Positions 51,618-60,535 of a DNA stretch of 64,000 bases are shown piece by piece. The translations under genes and the position numbers were made by a program. This DNA is from Flavobacterium erciyesense (GTDB taxonomy: Bacteria; Bacteroidota; Bacteroidia; Flavobacteriales; Flavobacteriaceae). The stretch lies in contig NZ_JAGPXB010000012.1 in NCBI RefSeq assembly GCF_018069925.1, positions 1 through 64,000 of the forward strand. Reading direction: 5' to 3'. The notes under the pieces are model-generated. The model did no database searches. It saw only the letters and a program-made list of their open reading frames with translations, and was not told the DNA's origin. Positions within the stretch are counted from its first letter, which is position 1; each line of letters begins with the position of its first letter.

Positions 51618-51641
51618 AACTGAATTAATAATTTATAGTTT

Positions 51642-51649
51642 TACATTTG
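51642..51649 (+). promoter_or_regulatory. Putative -7 element for a short ORF
   Basis: TACATTTG matches TAnnTTTG exactly, with CTG at 51620-51622 exactly 19 bases upstream as a weak -33. A start near 51656 would leave a leader of about eight bases before the ATG at 51664. Confidence 0.4.
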
Positions 51650-51663
51650 TAAAAAAATCTTCA

Positions 51664-51738
51664 ATGGAAATTGTTTTCATAATTCTAGTTATCTTTTTAT
51701 TATTCTATGTCCCTAAATATTTTAAAAAACGTAAATAA
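51664..51738 (+). CDS. Candidate 24-residue membrane microprotein
   Basis: An ATG-started frame encodes 24 residues: a single hydrophobic helix (about residues 3-17, EIVFIILVIFLLFYV) with a basic C-terminus (PKYFKKRK), the usual shape of small inner-membrane proteins. It is antisense to nothing, lies between a bidirectional terminator and the end of the RND operon, and has its own -7 box. No homologue is recognised, and such short frames can arise by chance in AT-rich DNA, so confidence is modest. Confidence 0.4.
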   Translation: MEIVFIILVIFLLFYVPKYFKKRK

Positions 51739-51794
51739 ATAATTGTACTTGATTTTAGAAACTCTTTTCTGTCCATATTGCAAATTTACGTTTT

Positions 51795-52919
51795 TTATTC
51801 TTCCACATTTTTCATTTTCATCAAAAGTGCATAAGCCCCTTTGATCACAATAGTAGCCTCATTCAAATCATCTGAAATAATTTCAGTAAATTCATTTTCT
51901 GTATTTCCTGTTGTAACTTCTTTCATTACAAATTGTTTGTTTTCTTTGGCAACAAAAACATAATTCTTGTTTTCATAATTTACAATAGCTTCTGATGGCA
52001 ACGCATTTGATTGTTGACTTTTTAATTCTATTTCAGCATTCATATACATCCCTGGCAAAAGTGATTTGTCATAGCTTGTAAAGTGACAATGCATTTCTGT
52101 ACTTCTGTTTTCGGAAAAGTCTTTACCAATTAAAATGATTTTACAAGGATATTTTTTTTCTGGATCAGTATTATTATAAGCTATAACTGACTGGCCAATT
52201 GCCATTTTGTTAATGTCTTTTTCGAATACGGTTAGTGCCAAATGAATATCAGAAGGATTTACAATCTCGAATAAAATATCGCTTGGATTTACATATTTTC
52301 CAGTATTTACATTTACTTTAGACACATATCCGCTTATTGGCGAATAAATATTGATGCTTTTTGAAATATTTTTTGCCGATACATTACTTGGATTTATTCC
52401 TGCGAATTTTAATTTCTCCCCATACGATTGTACCATTACCGATAGTGAGTTGTATTCTGATTGTGCTTGTTGGTACACTTTATCGCTGCTGGCTTTGCTT
52501 CGATTAAGTTCTTTTTGTCTTTCGAATTCGGCTTTTGCATACCCTATTTTTGCTTTTGCCAAAAGGTAATCTTCCTGTAATTGAATGTATTGTTGGTCTT
52601 CTACTACGCATAAAACTTGTCCTTTGGTCACATACATTCCCTCTAAAAGTTTGGTGTATTTTAAATATCCTCCCATTGGAACACTTATGGATACTAAATT
52701 TTGAGGTGGCACATCTATTTTTCCATTTAACTTTAATAATGATGAAATCTCTTTTTGCTCGATTTTTCCGGTTTCAATACCTGCATTTTTTATTTGTGCA
52801 TCGGTAAGTGTTGTTGTGTTTTCAATAGCTGGAGTAGCTTCTGTTTCGTTTTCTGTTTTTTTATTACCACACGAGTACAGAAAAAATAACCCTATTAAAG
52901 TAATGACTGTATTTTTCAT
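51795..52919 (-). CDS. RND efflux periplasmic adaptor (CusB/CzcB-type) lipoprotein
   Basis: This 374-residue membrane-fusion protein links the RND pump to the outer-membrane factor. The lipobox is FFLYSC with Cys17. Domains in order are a barrel/lipoyl half (QNLVSISVPMGGYLKYTKLLEGMYVTKGQVL, about 75-105), a long alpha-hairpin (about 108-165), the second lipoyl half (NIYSPISGYVSKVNVNTGKYVNPSD, about 190-215), and beta-barrel and membrane-proximal domains. It begins one base after the RND-TolC fusion stop, so it is translated with it. No His- or Met-rich N-terminus is present to indicate the metal. Confidence 0.92.
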   Translation of the reverse strand: MKNTVITLIGLFFLYSCGNKKTENETEATPAIENTTTLTDAQIKNAGIETGKIEQKEISSLLKLNGKIDVPPQNLVSISVPMGGYLKYTKLLEGMYVTKGQVLCVVEDQQYIQLQEDYLLAKAKIGYAKAEFERQKELNRSKASSDKVYQQAQSEYNSLSVMVQSYGEKLKFAGINPSNVSAKNISKSINIYSPISGYVSKVNVNTGKYVNPSDILFEIVNPSDIHLALTVFEKDINKMAIGQSVIAYNNTDPEKKYPCKIILIGKDFSENRSTEMHCHFTSYDKSLLPGMYMNAEIELKSQQSNALPSEAIVNYENKNYVFVAKENKQFVMKEVTTGNTENEFTEIISDDLNEATIVIKGAYALLMKMKNVEE

Positions 52920-55900
52920 TTATTTTGATATTAAATTTCCTAATTTAAGAATTGTTTCATTGAATTTTCTAACCGTTTCAATGTAGTTACTTTGAATTTC
53001 TGTATTTTGATTGATCAACATTACCCACTCCAGATAATTGATGTCACCATTGATGAATTTATCATTAGCGGCTTTAGTTACCAAATCCACATTCTTTAAA
53101 GCCTGATTTTCGAAATAAGTAATAGTTTCTTGGTGTTTTTTCGATTCTTGAATTAATTCCTGATACTGACTTTGCAGTTTTAATTTTTCGTTAGTCAAAT
53201 TATTTTCTGCAATTTGACTGTTGATTTCTAATGCTTTTTGTCTGTTTTTTATGTTTGAATTGAAAAGCGGCAGTGCCACTCCAAATTGTCCATAAACGCC
53301 ATTATAGCCATCTTGAAACGCAGTATTTGTTTTGAATGTCTGCCAATAAACACCGCCAATTAATTCGGGTAATTTTTTAGATTTTTCAAGTGAAATTTGC
53401 GCTTTGTTGCTATTTACTTCTTGCTCAAATAATTTTATAGTGGGTTGATTGCTTATAACATTTTTATCTAAATTTTCAGCAAAATCCAATTTGTATTTAT
53501 CTGAAACCGGGATAAAGTCTTTATCTGTATTAAGAATGTACTTGAATTGCAATTGTGTCATTTTATAATCACTTTGTAATTCCAGAAGTTGAATTTTTAT
53601 TTGTCCTGATTGATTTTCGGCAGTTGCTTTTTCTAATATATTGCTTTCTCCTTTGTCAAAACGAAGTGTTGATTTTCTTAAAAATTCAGAATAGATACTA
53701 TCACTTTTTAGCAATAATTTTTCCTTTTCTTTGAGATAAACCATTTCATAAAATACTGTTGTCACTTGTCTTGTCAATTCCTTTCTTTGTAAGACTTCGT
53801 TCCATTCGCCAGTTTTGGCTTCTTCAATTAGCAGTTGTTTCTGCCTTTTGTAAACTGTCGGAAATTTAATAGTTTGTGAAACGCCAATTTTTATATCATT
53901 AGCATTGCTGTTAAACTGACCATATTCCCCAATAATTCCCGTGTTGGAAATATCGTAGCCCGTCTTGGTCATTTTTTGTAAATATTCAGAATTTAGTTTT
54001 CCGTTTTTTATTTTTATATTGTTATCCAATGCAGTTTCAATGGCTTTTTCAAGTGAAATTTTTTCTTGGGCACTTGCATTTTGAAAAGAAAAAAACAACC
54101 CCAATACCATGATTGTTGTAATTGATTGCATTTTTTTTGATTTTAATTTAGCTCCTTTTTCGAACATAATGTATAAAATTGGTAAAACAAATAAGGTCAA
54201 TAAAGTAGCAATCAATAGCCCGCCAATTACAACTGTTGCCAATGGTTTTTGTACCTCGGCACCTGAACCATTGCTTAATGCCATGGGCAAAAAACCTAAT
54301 GAGGCTACAAATGCAGTCATTAAAACAGGACGTAAGCGTATTTTAGTTCCTTGCAAAACAATCGCTTTCAAATCGGTTTCACCTGATTTCCGAATACTGT
54401 TAAATTCTGCAATTAATACCAATCCATTCAGAACCGCTACACCAAATAAGGCTATAAAACCAACTCCGGCACTGATACTAAAAGGCATTCCTCGCAACGC
54501 TAAAAAGAAAATACCTCCAATTGCAGAAAGTGGAATCGCGGAATAAATCAATAGTCCTTGTTTCACTGAATTGAATGCAAAATAAAGCAAAATAAATATT
54601 AATAATAATGAAACCGGAACAGCTATCATTAAACGATTTTTGGCTTCATTTAGGTTTTCAAATGCACCGCCATAAGTAGGATAGTAACCCGCGGGAAATT
54701 TTATTTGGGCTTCGACTTTTCCTTGCAACTCTTTTACTATACTTTGCACATCGCGGCCTCGAATATTAAAACCAACCACAATTCTACGTTTAGCGTCTTC
54801 TCTTTGTATCTGATTTGGTCCTTCGGTAATTTCAACTTTTGCTAATTGGGATAACGGAATTTGCATACCATTTGGTGTTGGAATTAATAAATTTTGAACA
54901 TCTGCCAAATCCTGACGTTTTTCGCCTTCCAGACGAACTACTAAATCAAATCTTTTTTCACCTTCGTAAATAACTCCGGTGCTTTGTCCTGCAAATGCGG
55001 TATTTACTATTCGATTAATATCTTCAATGTTCAATCCATATTGCGCTATTGTTGACCGATTGTAGTCAATTACCACTTGTGGCATTCCGGTAACGGTTTC
55101 TATATAAAGATCAGAAGTACCCTCGACCGTATTCACAATTTTACCCAGTTTATTAGCGTATAAAGCCAGGGTATCTAAGTTTTCTCCAAATATTTTACAA
55201 ACCACGTCTTGTCTTGCGCCCGTCATTAATTCATTAAAACGCATTTGTACCGGATATTGAAAACCGTAAGAAACACCTGGAACAGCTTCTAATTCTTTTG
55301 CCATTTTTTCTGATAATTCGTCAAAAGTTTCGGCAGAAGTCCATTCGCTTTTGTCCTTTAAAATAATCATCATGTCGCTGGCATCAATAGGCATTGGATC
55401 GGTTGGTACTTCGCTGCTTCCAGTTTTACCAACAATTTTCTCTACTTCAGGGAACTTTTCTATTAGTATTTTTGCGCCCTGCGAAATAGCTGTCATCGAA
55501 GTTTGCAAATTACTTCCCGGTAAAACCCTTGTTTCTACAGCGAAATCCCCTTCTTCTAATGAGGGCATAAATTCACCACCCATAAACGAAAGTGTAATTA
55601 ATGCCAAAACAAATAATCCCAAAGTTGCAGCAATAATTGTTCGAGGAATTCCTAATGCTTTGTTCAGAAGAGGTTGATAGAAATTTTCTAATTTTTCCAT
55701 CATTCTATCTGAGAAGTTTTTTTTGTGAGATATGTTTTTATTCAAAAACAAAGCAGTCATCATGGGAACATAAGTCAGCGACAATATAAAAGCACCAAAA
55801 AGAGCAAACGCAATTGTTTGTGCCATTGGTAAAAACATTTTTCCTTCAATACCTCGCAAAGTAAAAATTGGAATGTATACTATCAATATAATCAGTTCTC

Positions 55901-57263
55901 CAAAAACGGATACATTACGCATTTTTATAGACGTTTTCAATACGGTGTTATCCATTTCTTGCTGTGAGATTTGAGAAGTTTTCCTGCTGTGTAAGCTAAA
56001 CAAACATGCTTCAACAATAATAACGGCACCATCTACAATCAATCCAAAATCTAATGCTCCTAAACTCATTAAATTACCGCTCACACCAAAAATATTCATC
56101 AGTATGACTGCAATTAACATAGCTAAAGGAATAACTGAGGCAACGATTAATCCTGCTCTTATATTTCCTAAAAAGAAAATTAAAACAAATAGGACTATCA
56201 ATGCTCCTTCTAATAAATTCGTTTCTACCGTTGAAATGGAATTATTCACCATTTTTGTTCGGTCTAAAAAGGGCTCTACAATAACGCCTTCGGGTAAGGT
56301 TTTTTGTATTTGCTCGATACGTTCTTTAATTTTTTTAATAACCACATTACTGTTAGCACCCTTTAACATCATCACTACTGCACCTGAAACTTCGCCAGAT
56401 GGCACTCCTTTTTTATTAAAAGTCATAGCACCATATCGGATAGCACTACCAATGCGAACATCGGCTACATCACGGATAAATAAGGGACTACCGCTACTGG
56501 TGTTTTTAATTGAAATGTCTTTTATATTTTCGATGGTATTAATCAATCCTTCACTTCGGATGTATAAAACTTTCGGACCTTTTTCGATATAAGCACCACC
56601 AGTATTTTGATTGTTTTTTTCTAAAGCAGAAAAAACATCAGCAATCGTAATATTATACGATTGTAATTTATTGGGGTCAATGGCAATTTCAAATTGTTTT
56701 AATTTTCCACCGAAACTACTCACTTCTGCAACACCTTCCACGCTTAATAATTGACGGCGAACAATCCAATCCTGAATGGTTCTCAACTCGGTTACATCGT
56801 ATTTTTTTTCATAACCGGGTTTTGTTCGAACCGCATATTGGTAAATTTCACCCAGCCCAGTAGTTACTGGTGCTAGAAATGGATTGCCTATTCCTTTGGG
56901 GATTTGGTCTTTTACCGCACTTAATCGTTCTGTTACTTGTTGTCTAGCCCAATAGACATCAGTTGCATCATCAAAAACAATGGTTACCACTGATAAACCG
57001 AAACGAGAAAAACTGCGAATTTCTTTCAGTCCAGGAATATTACTATTGGCTTGTTCAATTGGAAATGTAATCAGTCGTTCAATATCAGTTGCGCCCAACG
57101 ATGGTGCTGATGTGATTACCTGAACTTGATTATCTGTAATATCAGGAACGGCATCGATTGGTAATTTGGTAAATTGATAACTCCCATATCCTATGAGAGC
57201 CACAATGAAAAGGCCAACGATCAGCTTATTTTTGATTGAAAATTCTATGATTTTATTCAGCAT
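52920..57263 (-). CDS. CzcA/CusA-type heavy-metal RND pump fused to a TolC-like outer-membrane factor
   Basis: The 1447-residue fusion has a complete metal RND pump at residues 1 to about 1044 and a TolC-type outer-membrane efflux protein from about 1045. The pump's TM4 motif is DFGLIVDGAVIIVEA (about 400), which is of the divalent-cation (CzcA, Zn/Co/Ni) type rather than the Cu/Ag type. The TolC part starts at an internal Met1045 followed by a signal peptide-like stretch ending ASA-QE at 1065-1066, then KISLEKAIETALDNN and helical coils. Cleavage by signal peptidase could release a separate outer-membrane protein. The adaptor gene follows immediately. Confidence 0.93.
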   Translation of the reverse strand: MLNKIIEFSIKNKLIVGLFIVALIGYGSYQFTKLPIDAVPDITDNQVQVITSAPSLGATDIERLITFPIEQANSNIPGLKEIRSFSRFGLSVVTIVFDDATDVYWARQQVTERLSAVKDQIPKGIGNPFLAPVTTGLGEIYQYAVRTKPGYEKKYDVTELRTIQDWIVRRQLLSVEGVAEVSSFGGKLKQFEIAIDPNKLQSYNITIADVFSALEKNNQNTGGAYIEKGPKVLYIRSEGLINTIENIKDISIKNTSSGSPLFIRDVADVRIGSAIRYGAMTFNKKGVPSGEVSGAVVMMLKGANSNVVIKKIKERIEQIQKTLPEGVIVEPFLDRTKMVNNSISTVETNLLEGALIVLFVLIFFLGNIRAGLIVASVIPLAMLIAVILMNIFGVSGNLMSLGALDFGLIVDGAVIIVEACLFSLHSRKTSQISQQEMDNTVLKTSIKMRNVSVFGELIILIVYIPIFTLRGIEGKMFLPMAQTIAFALFGAFILSLTYVPMMTALFLNKNISHKKNFSDRMMEKLENFYQPLLNKALGIPRTIIAATLGLFVLALITLSFMGGEFMPSLEEGDFAVETRVLPGSNLQTSMTAISQGAKILIEKFPEVEKIVGKTGSSEVPTDPMPIDASDMMIILKDKSEWTSAETFDELSEKMAKELEAVPGVSYGFQYPVQMRFNELMTGARQDVVCKIFGENLDTLALYANKLGKIVNTVEGTSDLYIETVTGMPQVVIDYNRSTIAQYGLNIEDINRIVNTAFAGQSTGVIYEGEKRFDLVVRLEGEKRQDLADVQNLLIPTPNGMQIPLSQLAKVEITEGPNQIQREDAKRRIVVGFNIRGRDVQSIVKELQGKVEAQIKFPAGYYPTYGGAFENLNEAKNRLMIAVPVSLLLIFILLYFAFNSVKQGLLIYSAIPLSAIGGIFFLALRGMPFSISAGVGFIALFGVAVLNGLVLIAEFNSIRKSGETDLKAIVLQGTKIRLRPVLMTAFVASLGFLPMALSNGSGAEVQKPLATVVIGGLLIATLLTLFVLPILYIMFEKGAKLKSKKMQSITTIMVLGLFFSFQNASAQEKISLEKAIETALDNNIKIKNGKLNSEYLQKMTKTGYDISNTGIIGEYGQFNSNANDIKIGVSQTIKFPTVYKRQKQLLIEEAKTGEWNEVLQRKELTRQVTTVFYEMVYLKEKEKLLLKSDSIYSEFLRKSTLRFDKGESNILEKATAENQSGQIKIQLLELQSDYKMTQLQFKYILNTDKDFIPVSDKYKLDFAENLDKNVISNQPTIKLFEQEVNSNKAQISLEKSKKLPELIGGVYWQTFKTNTAFQDGYNGVYGQFGVALPLFNSNIKNRQKALEINSQIAENNLTNEKLKLQSQYQELIQESKKHQETITYFENQALKNVDLVTKAANDKFINGDINYLEWVMLINQNTEIQSNYIETVRKFNETILKLGNLISK

Positions 57264-57291
57264 AATTTTAGAATTAATGAATGTTCACTAC

Positions 57292-57918
57292 TTATATTGA
57301 ATACTGGCCTTTTAATTTTATAGTAACTATAATGTCTTTTTTTTCATTGTTTCTGAAAAACCAACCATGTTTTCCCTCATAAGGTGCGTAGAAAGTCCCT
57401 ACCATATTATTGGAATAGGCAAGCGTATAACTTTCAAAATAGACATCATTAACTTCTTTTGCTTGTTTCACTTCGCCGTGAAAGTCAAAATAAACGATTC
57501 CTTTATTAGTCGTCCATTCGTATTTCATTTTACCGTATTTCAGCATATAAATTTTATATTCAATGCTTTTTCCTGCTGGAACGATAACTTCAATAGTATC
57601 TTCTCTTTCTGCAAATTGTTTTTCAGGTGCAGGGTTATCTGCCTCGACTGGTCTTTTTACTTCTGGTCCTGAACCTGCTTTTTCCATTTTTATTAAAGGA
57701 AATACTTTTTGAGTCGTTGTTTCCTGCTGATTTTCTTCCGCATTTTCTGGAACATGAAGTTTGCTGAACCCAAACAATTTGCCTGTTCCTATTGGATCTA
57801 TTCCATATTCAGCAGGTAAAACTGCGCTTACTAAAATTATTACAGAAAGTACTAAAGCGAAGATAACAGCTTTGATAATTTGTTTTTTTTCTACTGTTTG
57901 ATGATTTATTTCTGACAT
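57292..57918 (-). CDS. Membrane-anchored periplasmic protein of the metal-efflux operon
   Basis: This 208-residue protein has a short cytoplasmic N-terminus, one membrane helix (IIKAVIFALVLSVIILVSAVLPAEYG, about residues 13-38) and a periplasmic domain. ILVSAVLPAEYGIDPIGTGKLFG fits the small transmembrane-anchor proteins found next to HupE/UreJ-like and CzcA genes in other bacteria. The C-terminal beta-rich part ends FRNNEKKDIIVTIKLKGQY, with Trp-rich HGWFFRN. The function is not established; it may dock to the RND complex. Confidence 0.8.
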   Translation of the reverse strand: MSEINHQTVEKKQIIKAVIFALVLSVIILVSAVLPAEYGIDPIGTGKLFGFSKLHVPENAEENQQETTTQKVFPLIKMEKAGSGPEVKRPVEADNPAPEKQFAEREDTIEVIVPAGKSIEYKIYMLKYGKMKYEWTTNKGIVYFDFHGEVKQAKEVNDVYFESYTLAYSNNMVGTFYAPYEGKHGWFFRNNEKKDIIVTIKLKGQYSI

Positions 57919-57929
57919 TTTTTAATTTT

Positions 57930-58613
57930 TTAAGATGTAAAATAACCTGTTAACTGATATCCGATTAATGTAAATCCAGCCGCCATAAGCAGCGTATTTG
58001 TTATTGTTGAAAATTTCATAAAGCTGGAATGTCTGCGCCATAAAGTAATCAGAATTAGCACAAAAGTTAATGCTATGAACTGACCAATTTCTACACCAAT
58101 ATTGAACCCAAGCAGATTGGTAAACAATCCTTCTTTTTCAAATTTGAAGTCTTGCAATTTGCTAGCAAGCCCGAAGCCATGAAACAATCCGAAAATCAAA
58201 ACAGCTGCTTTTGTATTGGGTTGCGTTCCGAAAAATCTCTTGAAACCACCTAAATTATCAAAACCTTTATACACTATTGAAAGTGCAATGATGGCATCAA
58301 TTAAATACGCATTGATTGATATATTACTCATAACGCCAAACAACAATGTTGCACTATGACCAATCGTGAAGAAACTTACATAAAGCAGTACTTCTTTAGG
58401 GCGATAGAGGAAAAAGATAACGCCAACTAAAAAAAGCAAATGATCGTAACCCGTAAGCATGTGTTTTGCACCAATGTAAAGAAACGGACCAAAAGCAACA
58501 CCATCATTTCCTGACAAAAAAGTTTGTGTATTTTCATCGACACCATGAGCAAAAACGACTGTGATGCCAACAAAAAAAAGTAAAACAAGAAATATTATTT
58601 TTTTTGAATTCAT
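57930..58613 (-). CDS. HupE/UreJ-like membrane protein
   Basis: This 227-residue protein is of the HupE/UreJ type, a family of Ni/Co-related membrane transporters. A signal-like helix (1-22) is followed by GPFLYIGAKHMLTGYDHLLFLVGVIFFL and FTIGHSATLLFG, with HGFGLASKL further on. The His/Asp motifs GAKHMLTGYDHLLFL and FTIGHSATL are the family's conserved metal-interacting positions. Six to seven membrane segments are seen. It precedes the membrane-anchored protein by 11 bases and is in the same operon as the CzcA-type pump, which strengthens the divalent-metal assignment. Confidence 0.92.
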   Translation of the reverse strand: MNSKKIIFLVLLFFVGITVVFAHGVDENTQTFLSGNDGVAFGPFLYIGAKHMLTGYDHLLFLVGVIFFLYRPKEVLLYVSFFTIGHSATLLFGVMSNISINAYLIDAIIALSIVYKGFDNLGGFKRFFGTQPNTKAAVLIFGLFHGFGLASKLQDFKFEKEGLFTNLLGFNIGVEIGQFIALTFVLILITLWRRHSSFMKFSTITNTLLMAAGFTLIGYQLTGYFTS

Positions 58614-58681
58614 TTTTATTTTCTTTTAAAAACTACTCCTCTCCTGAAATTTTCGGAAGAGAAGCAGCCTGTTAAATTATA

Positions 58682-58897
58682 TTAATGCGTGTGTCCGTGA
58701 GCCGCATCAACTTTGTCTTGCTCCACTTGATTAATACTATCCATACTTTTTTGGTTAGTAGTATCTGTCATTACTTGCACCTGTTCTGTGGTTTCCGTAG
58801 TTTGAACTTCAGTGTTTTTAGTTTCGTTATCTGCTTTTTTGTTGCAAGAAATAAACATTCCGATTGCGATCGTTGCTACGATTAAATTTTTTTTCAT
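58682..58897 (-). CDS. Small lipoprotein with His-rich C-terminus
   Basis: This 71-residue lipoprotein has a lipobox ending in Cys18 (IGMFISC), a Lys/Asn/Thr-rich body and a C-terminal AAHGHTH. The His cluster suggests metal capture in the periplasm or at the outer membrane. It lies in the metal-efflux operon between the 142-residue secreted protein and the HupE/UreJ-like gene. No family is recognised. The short length and clean signal support it being real. Confidence 0.75.
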   Translation of the reverse strand: MKKNLIVATIAIGMFISCNKKADNETKNTEVQTTETTEQVQVMTDTTNQKSMDSINQVEQDKVDAAHGHTH

Positions 58898-58941
58898 AAT
58901 TGTAAATTTAAATTGGGTTTATAAAGAATAATAAAATTGAA

Positions 58942-59370
58942 TTAATGTTGATGTCCATGATTAATATCTTGTTCAGAAACTTCGCTGTTTCTAAATTTAG
59001 AAGAGATTGTTTTTCCATTTACTAGTAATGTAATTGTACAATAAGCATATATATTTGCTTTAGGAACATAGACAAATAAAGAATTGTTGGTGTCCAAAGA
59101 AACTGGATTAGTTGCTTTTGTTTTATTGAAAAATTCAAAAACAGCCGATCCAGTAATTTTTTTATTTGAAACTGTTTTTCCTTTTGCATTGAGTACGTAA
59201 AAACTAATATTGTTTTCTCTTTCGACCATTTCTATTTTGTAGTCGCCTGAATTTTGTATTATTCCACCGTGTGGCGTTTTGACAGTATTAGTGCTTACTT
59301 GTGCCTGTGAAATTGTTGTGCCTGCAATAGTTAACAGTATCGCAGCTGCAATGGATCTAATTATTTTCAT
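58942..59370 (-). CDS. Secreted protein with His-rich tail, metal-efflux operon
   Basis: The 142-residue product has a signal peptide (1-23, ending ISQAQ) and a beta-rich body. It ends in EQDINHGHQH, a histidine-rich tail resembling that of the small lipoprotein next to it. A role in delivering or sensing metal in the periplasm is inferred from these tails and the operon. It is the first gene before the RND system after the palindromes at 59437-59552. No named family is recognised. Confidence 0.78.
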   Translation of the reverse strand: MKIIRSIAAAILLTIAGTTISQAQVSTNTVKTPHGGIIQNSGDYKIEMVERENNISFYVLNAKGKTVSNKKITGSAVFEFFNKTKATNPVSLDTNNSLFVYVPKANIYAYCTITLLVNGKTISSKFRNSEVSEQDINHGHQH

Positions 59371-59436
59371 CTTTGATGTTGAAGTGTTAAAAGTAATTGA
59401 GTATGTCTTAGACAGTACTAAAAAGTCAATTCATAG

Positions 59437-59552
59437 CGTATACGGCTAAAAAATGATTTTAGTTATTCGGATGCATTAACACACTAAAAACTTGTTTTTT
59501 TAATACAGAATGTTAGTGAAATTGATTCACAGAAAAATCCGCTATACGTATA
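59437..59552. promoter_or_regulatory. Two short palindromes upstream of the metal-efflux operon
   Basis: CGTATACG (59437-59444) and TATACGTATA (59543-59552) are perfect palindromes, both within TAGC..GCTA-like contexts, in the 251-base spacer before the secreted protein gene. They share the core CGTATA and are candidate sites for a metal-responsive regulator, but such short palindromes are common in AT-rich DNA. Confidence 0.3.
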
Positions 59553-59621
59553 TAGCAAAGTACTTTTAATACTTAATTAGAAATATTCACAATATCATTA
59601 ATTAAGCATTGAAAAATTAAT

Positions 59622-60014
59622 TTAGCTCAATTTGGGTGGAAGCCAGATGCATGCAAAAACATCGGAATTGTAAAATTCAGGAGTAAATGGAACTGAACTC
59701 TTTACAGAAATAATATTTGGCTGACGAAATGAAAACTCGGTTATGTTTTCAAAGGCAAGGACATTATTAACAGATTGGTTAATAGTCTTAAAAGGTAAAT
59801 TTTGATGATTGTCTTTTTCCTGATTAGAATGATGTTGGCTATCATTATAATGAATAGCTATAAAATCTAAAAAAGAAATCCCGTGCTTATCATCATCTTG
59901 ATCGTGATGTTCTGTAAAGTGTTCTGCTAAGTTGGATAGTTTCAATAATTGCCCTACCTCTGTGTTGGCACACAAAAATATGGAAAGGAATAATATGGCA
60001 ATTATTTTTTTCAG
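59622..60014 (-). CDS. His/Asp-rich secreted protein, non-ATG start likely
   Basis: The clear open frame starts at a TTG (59975), but the same frame continues upstream and encodes a good signal peptide (KKIIAILLFLSIFLCANTE) with a CTG at 60014 as the best start and no ATG, so about 130 residues are likely. The mature part is rich in His and Asp (HFTEHHDQDDDKHG, HYNDSQHHSNQEKDNHQN), typical of metal-binding proteins that accompany CzcA/Cus systems. It is the outermost gene of the metal-efflux cluster. The true start needs confirmation; the alternative is TTG at 59975. Confidence 0.6.
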   Translation of the reverse strand: MKKIIAILFLSIFLCANTEVGQLLKLSNLAEHFTEHHDQDDDKHGISFLDFIAIHYNDSQHHSNQEKDNHQNLPFKTINQSVNNVLAFENITEFSFRQPNIISVKSSVPFTPEFYNSDVFACIWLPPKLS

Positions 60015-60044
60015 AGAATTAATTTTTACAAAAATAGAAAAAGT

Positions 60045-60535
60045 TTAGTAAGTTACGACCATATCTAAATATTAATATTTTTTGTTTTAGGAAAAAGTAT
60101 TATAATTTTCATCTTGGGAATTACAAAACCGTATTCATTTTTTGCACCAATGGTGCGAATTTTACAATATATACACGGAGTTGATTTATTCTTTGCTATT
60201 TGGATTTAATAACTGGTTGTATATGAACCGAAATCAAATATATAAATTATCCCTTTGGGCCAAGATAGTATTTGTTATAGAATTTAATTTGATAACTCAT
60301 CTGGTTCAGAACCTTTACATGTCTTATTATAAGTGTATTATCTATTTTGTAAAAAATTAAAAAAAATAGTCGAACCATAAAAAAGTCAGTAAAACTAAAG
60401 GTTTACAAGTTTTTTAAATTTAATGGTGGTCCATACGGTACCGTTTACGAACCATTTTATGTAGGATTTGAAGAAATTGAGTAAGTTGTAAATCAAATTA
60501 ATTTGGTTCAAATCCAATCATGGTCACACTTTTAA
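60045..60535. other. Decayed intergenic region between the metal cluster and the defence genes
   Basis: This AT-rich stretch of about 490 bases holds no convincing complete gene. A frame with no start codon (60353-60484) encodes VYKFFKFNGGPYGTVYEPFY and then EEIE, apparently a C-terminal remnant. A tRNA T-arm-like sequence (GGTTCAAATCC, 60504-60514) follows. Confidence 0.5.

Noticed and set aside
54109-56592. Several plus-strand frames of 100-160 codons opposite the RND fusion
   Set aside because: They are shadows of the long RND gene, with no promoter, signal or family match.
60142-60360. 72-codon plus-strand frame
   Set aside because: Aromatic, AT-driven translation with no family or upstream signal, in a decayed spacer.
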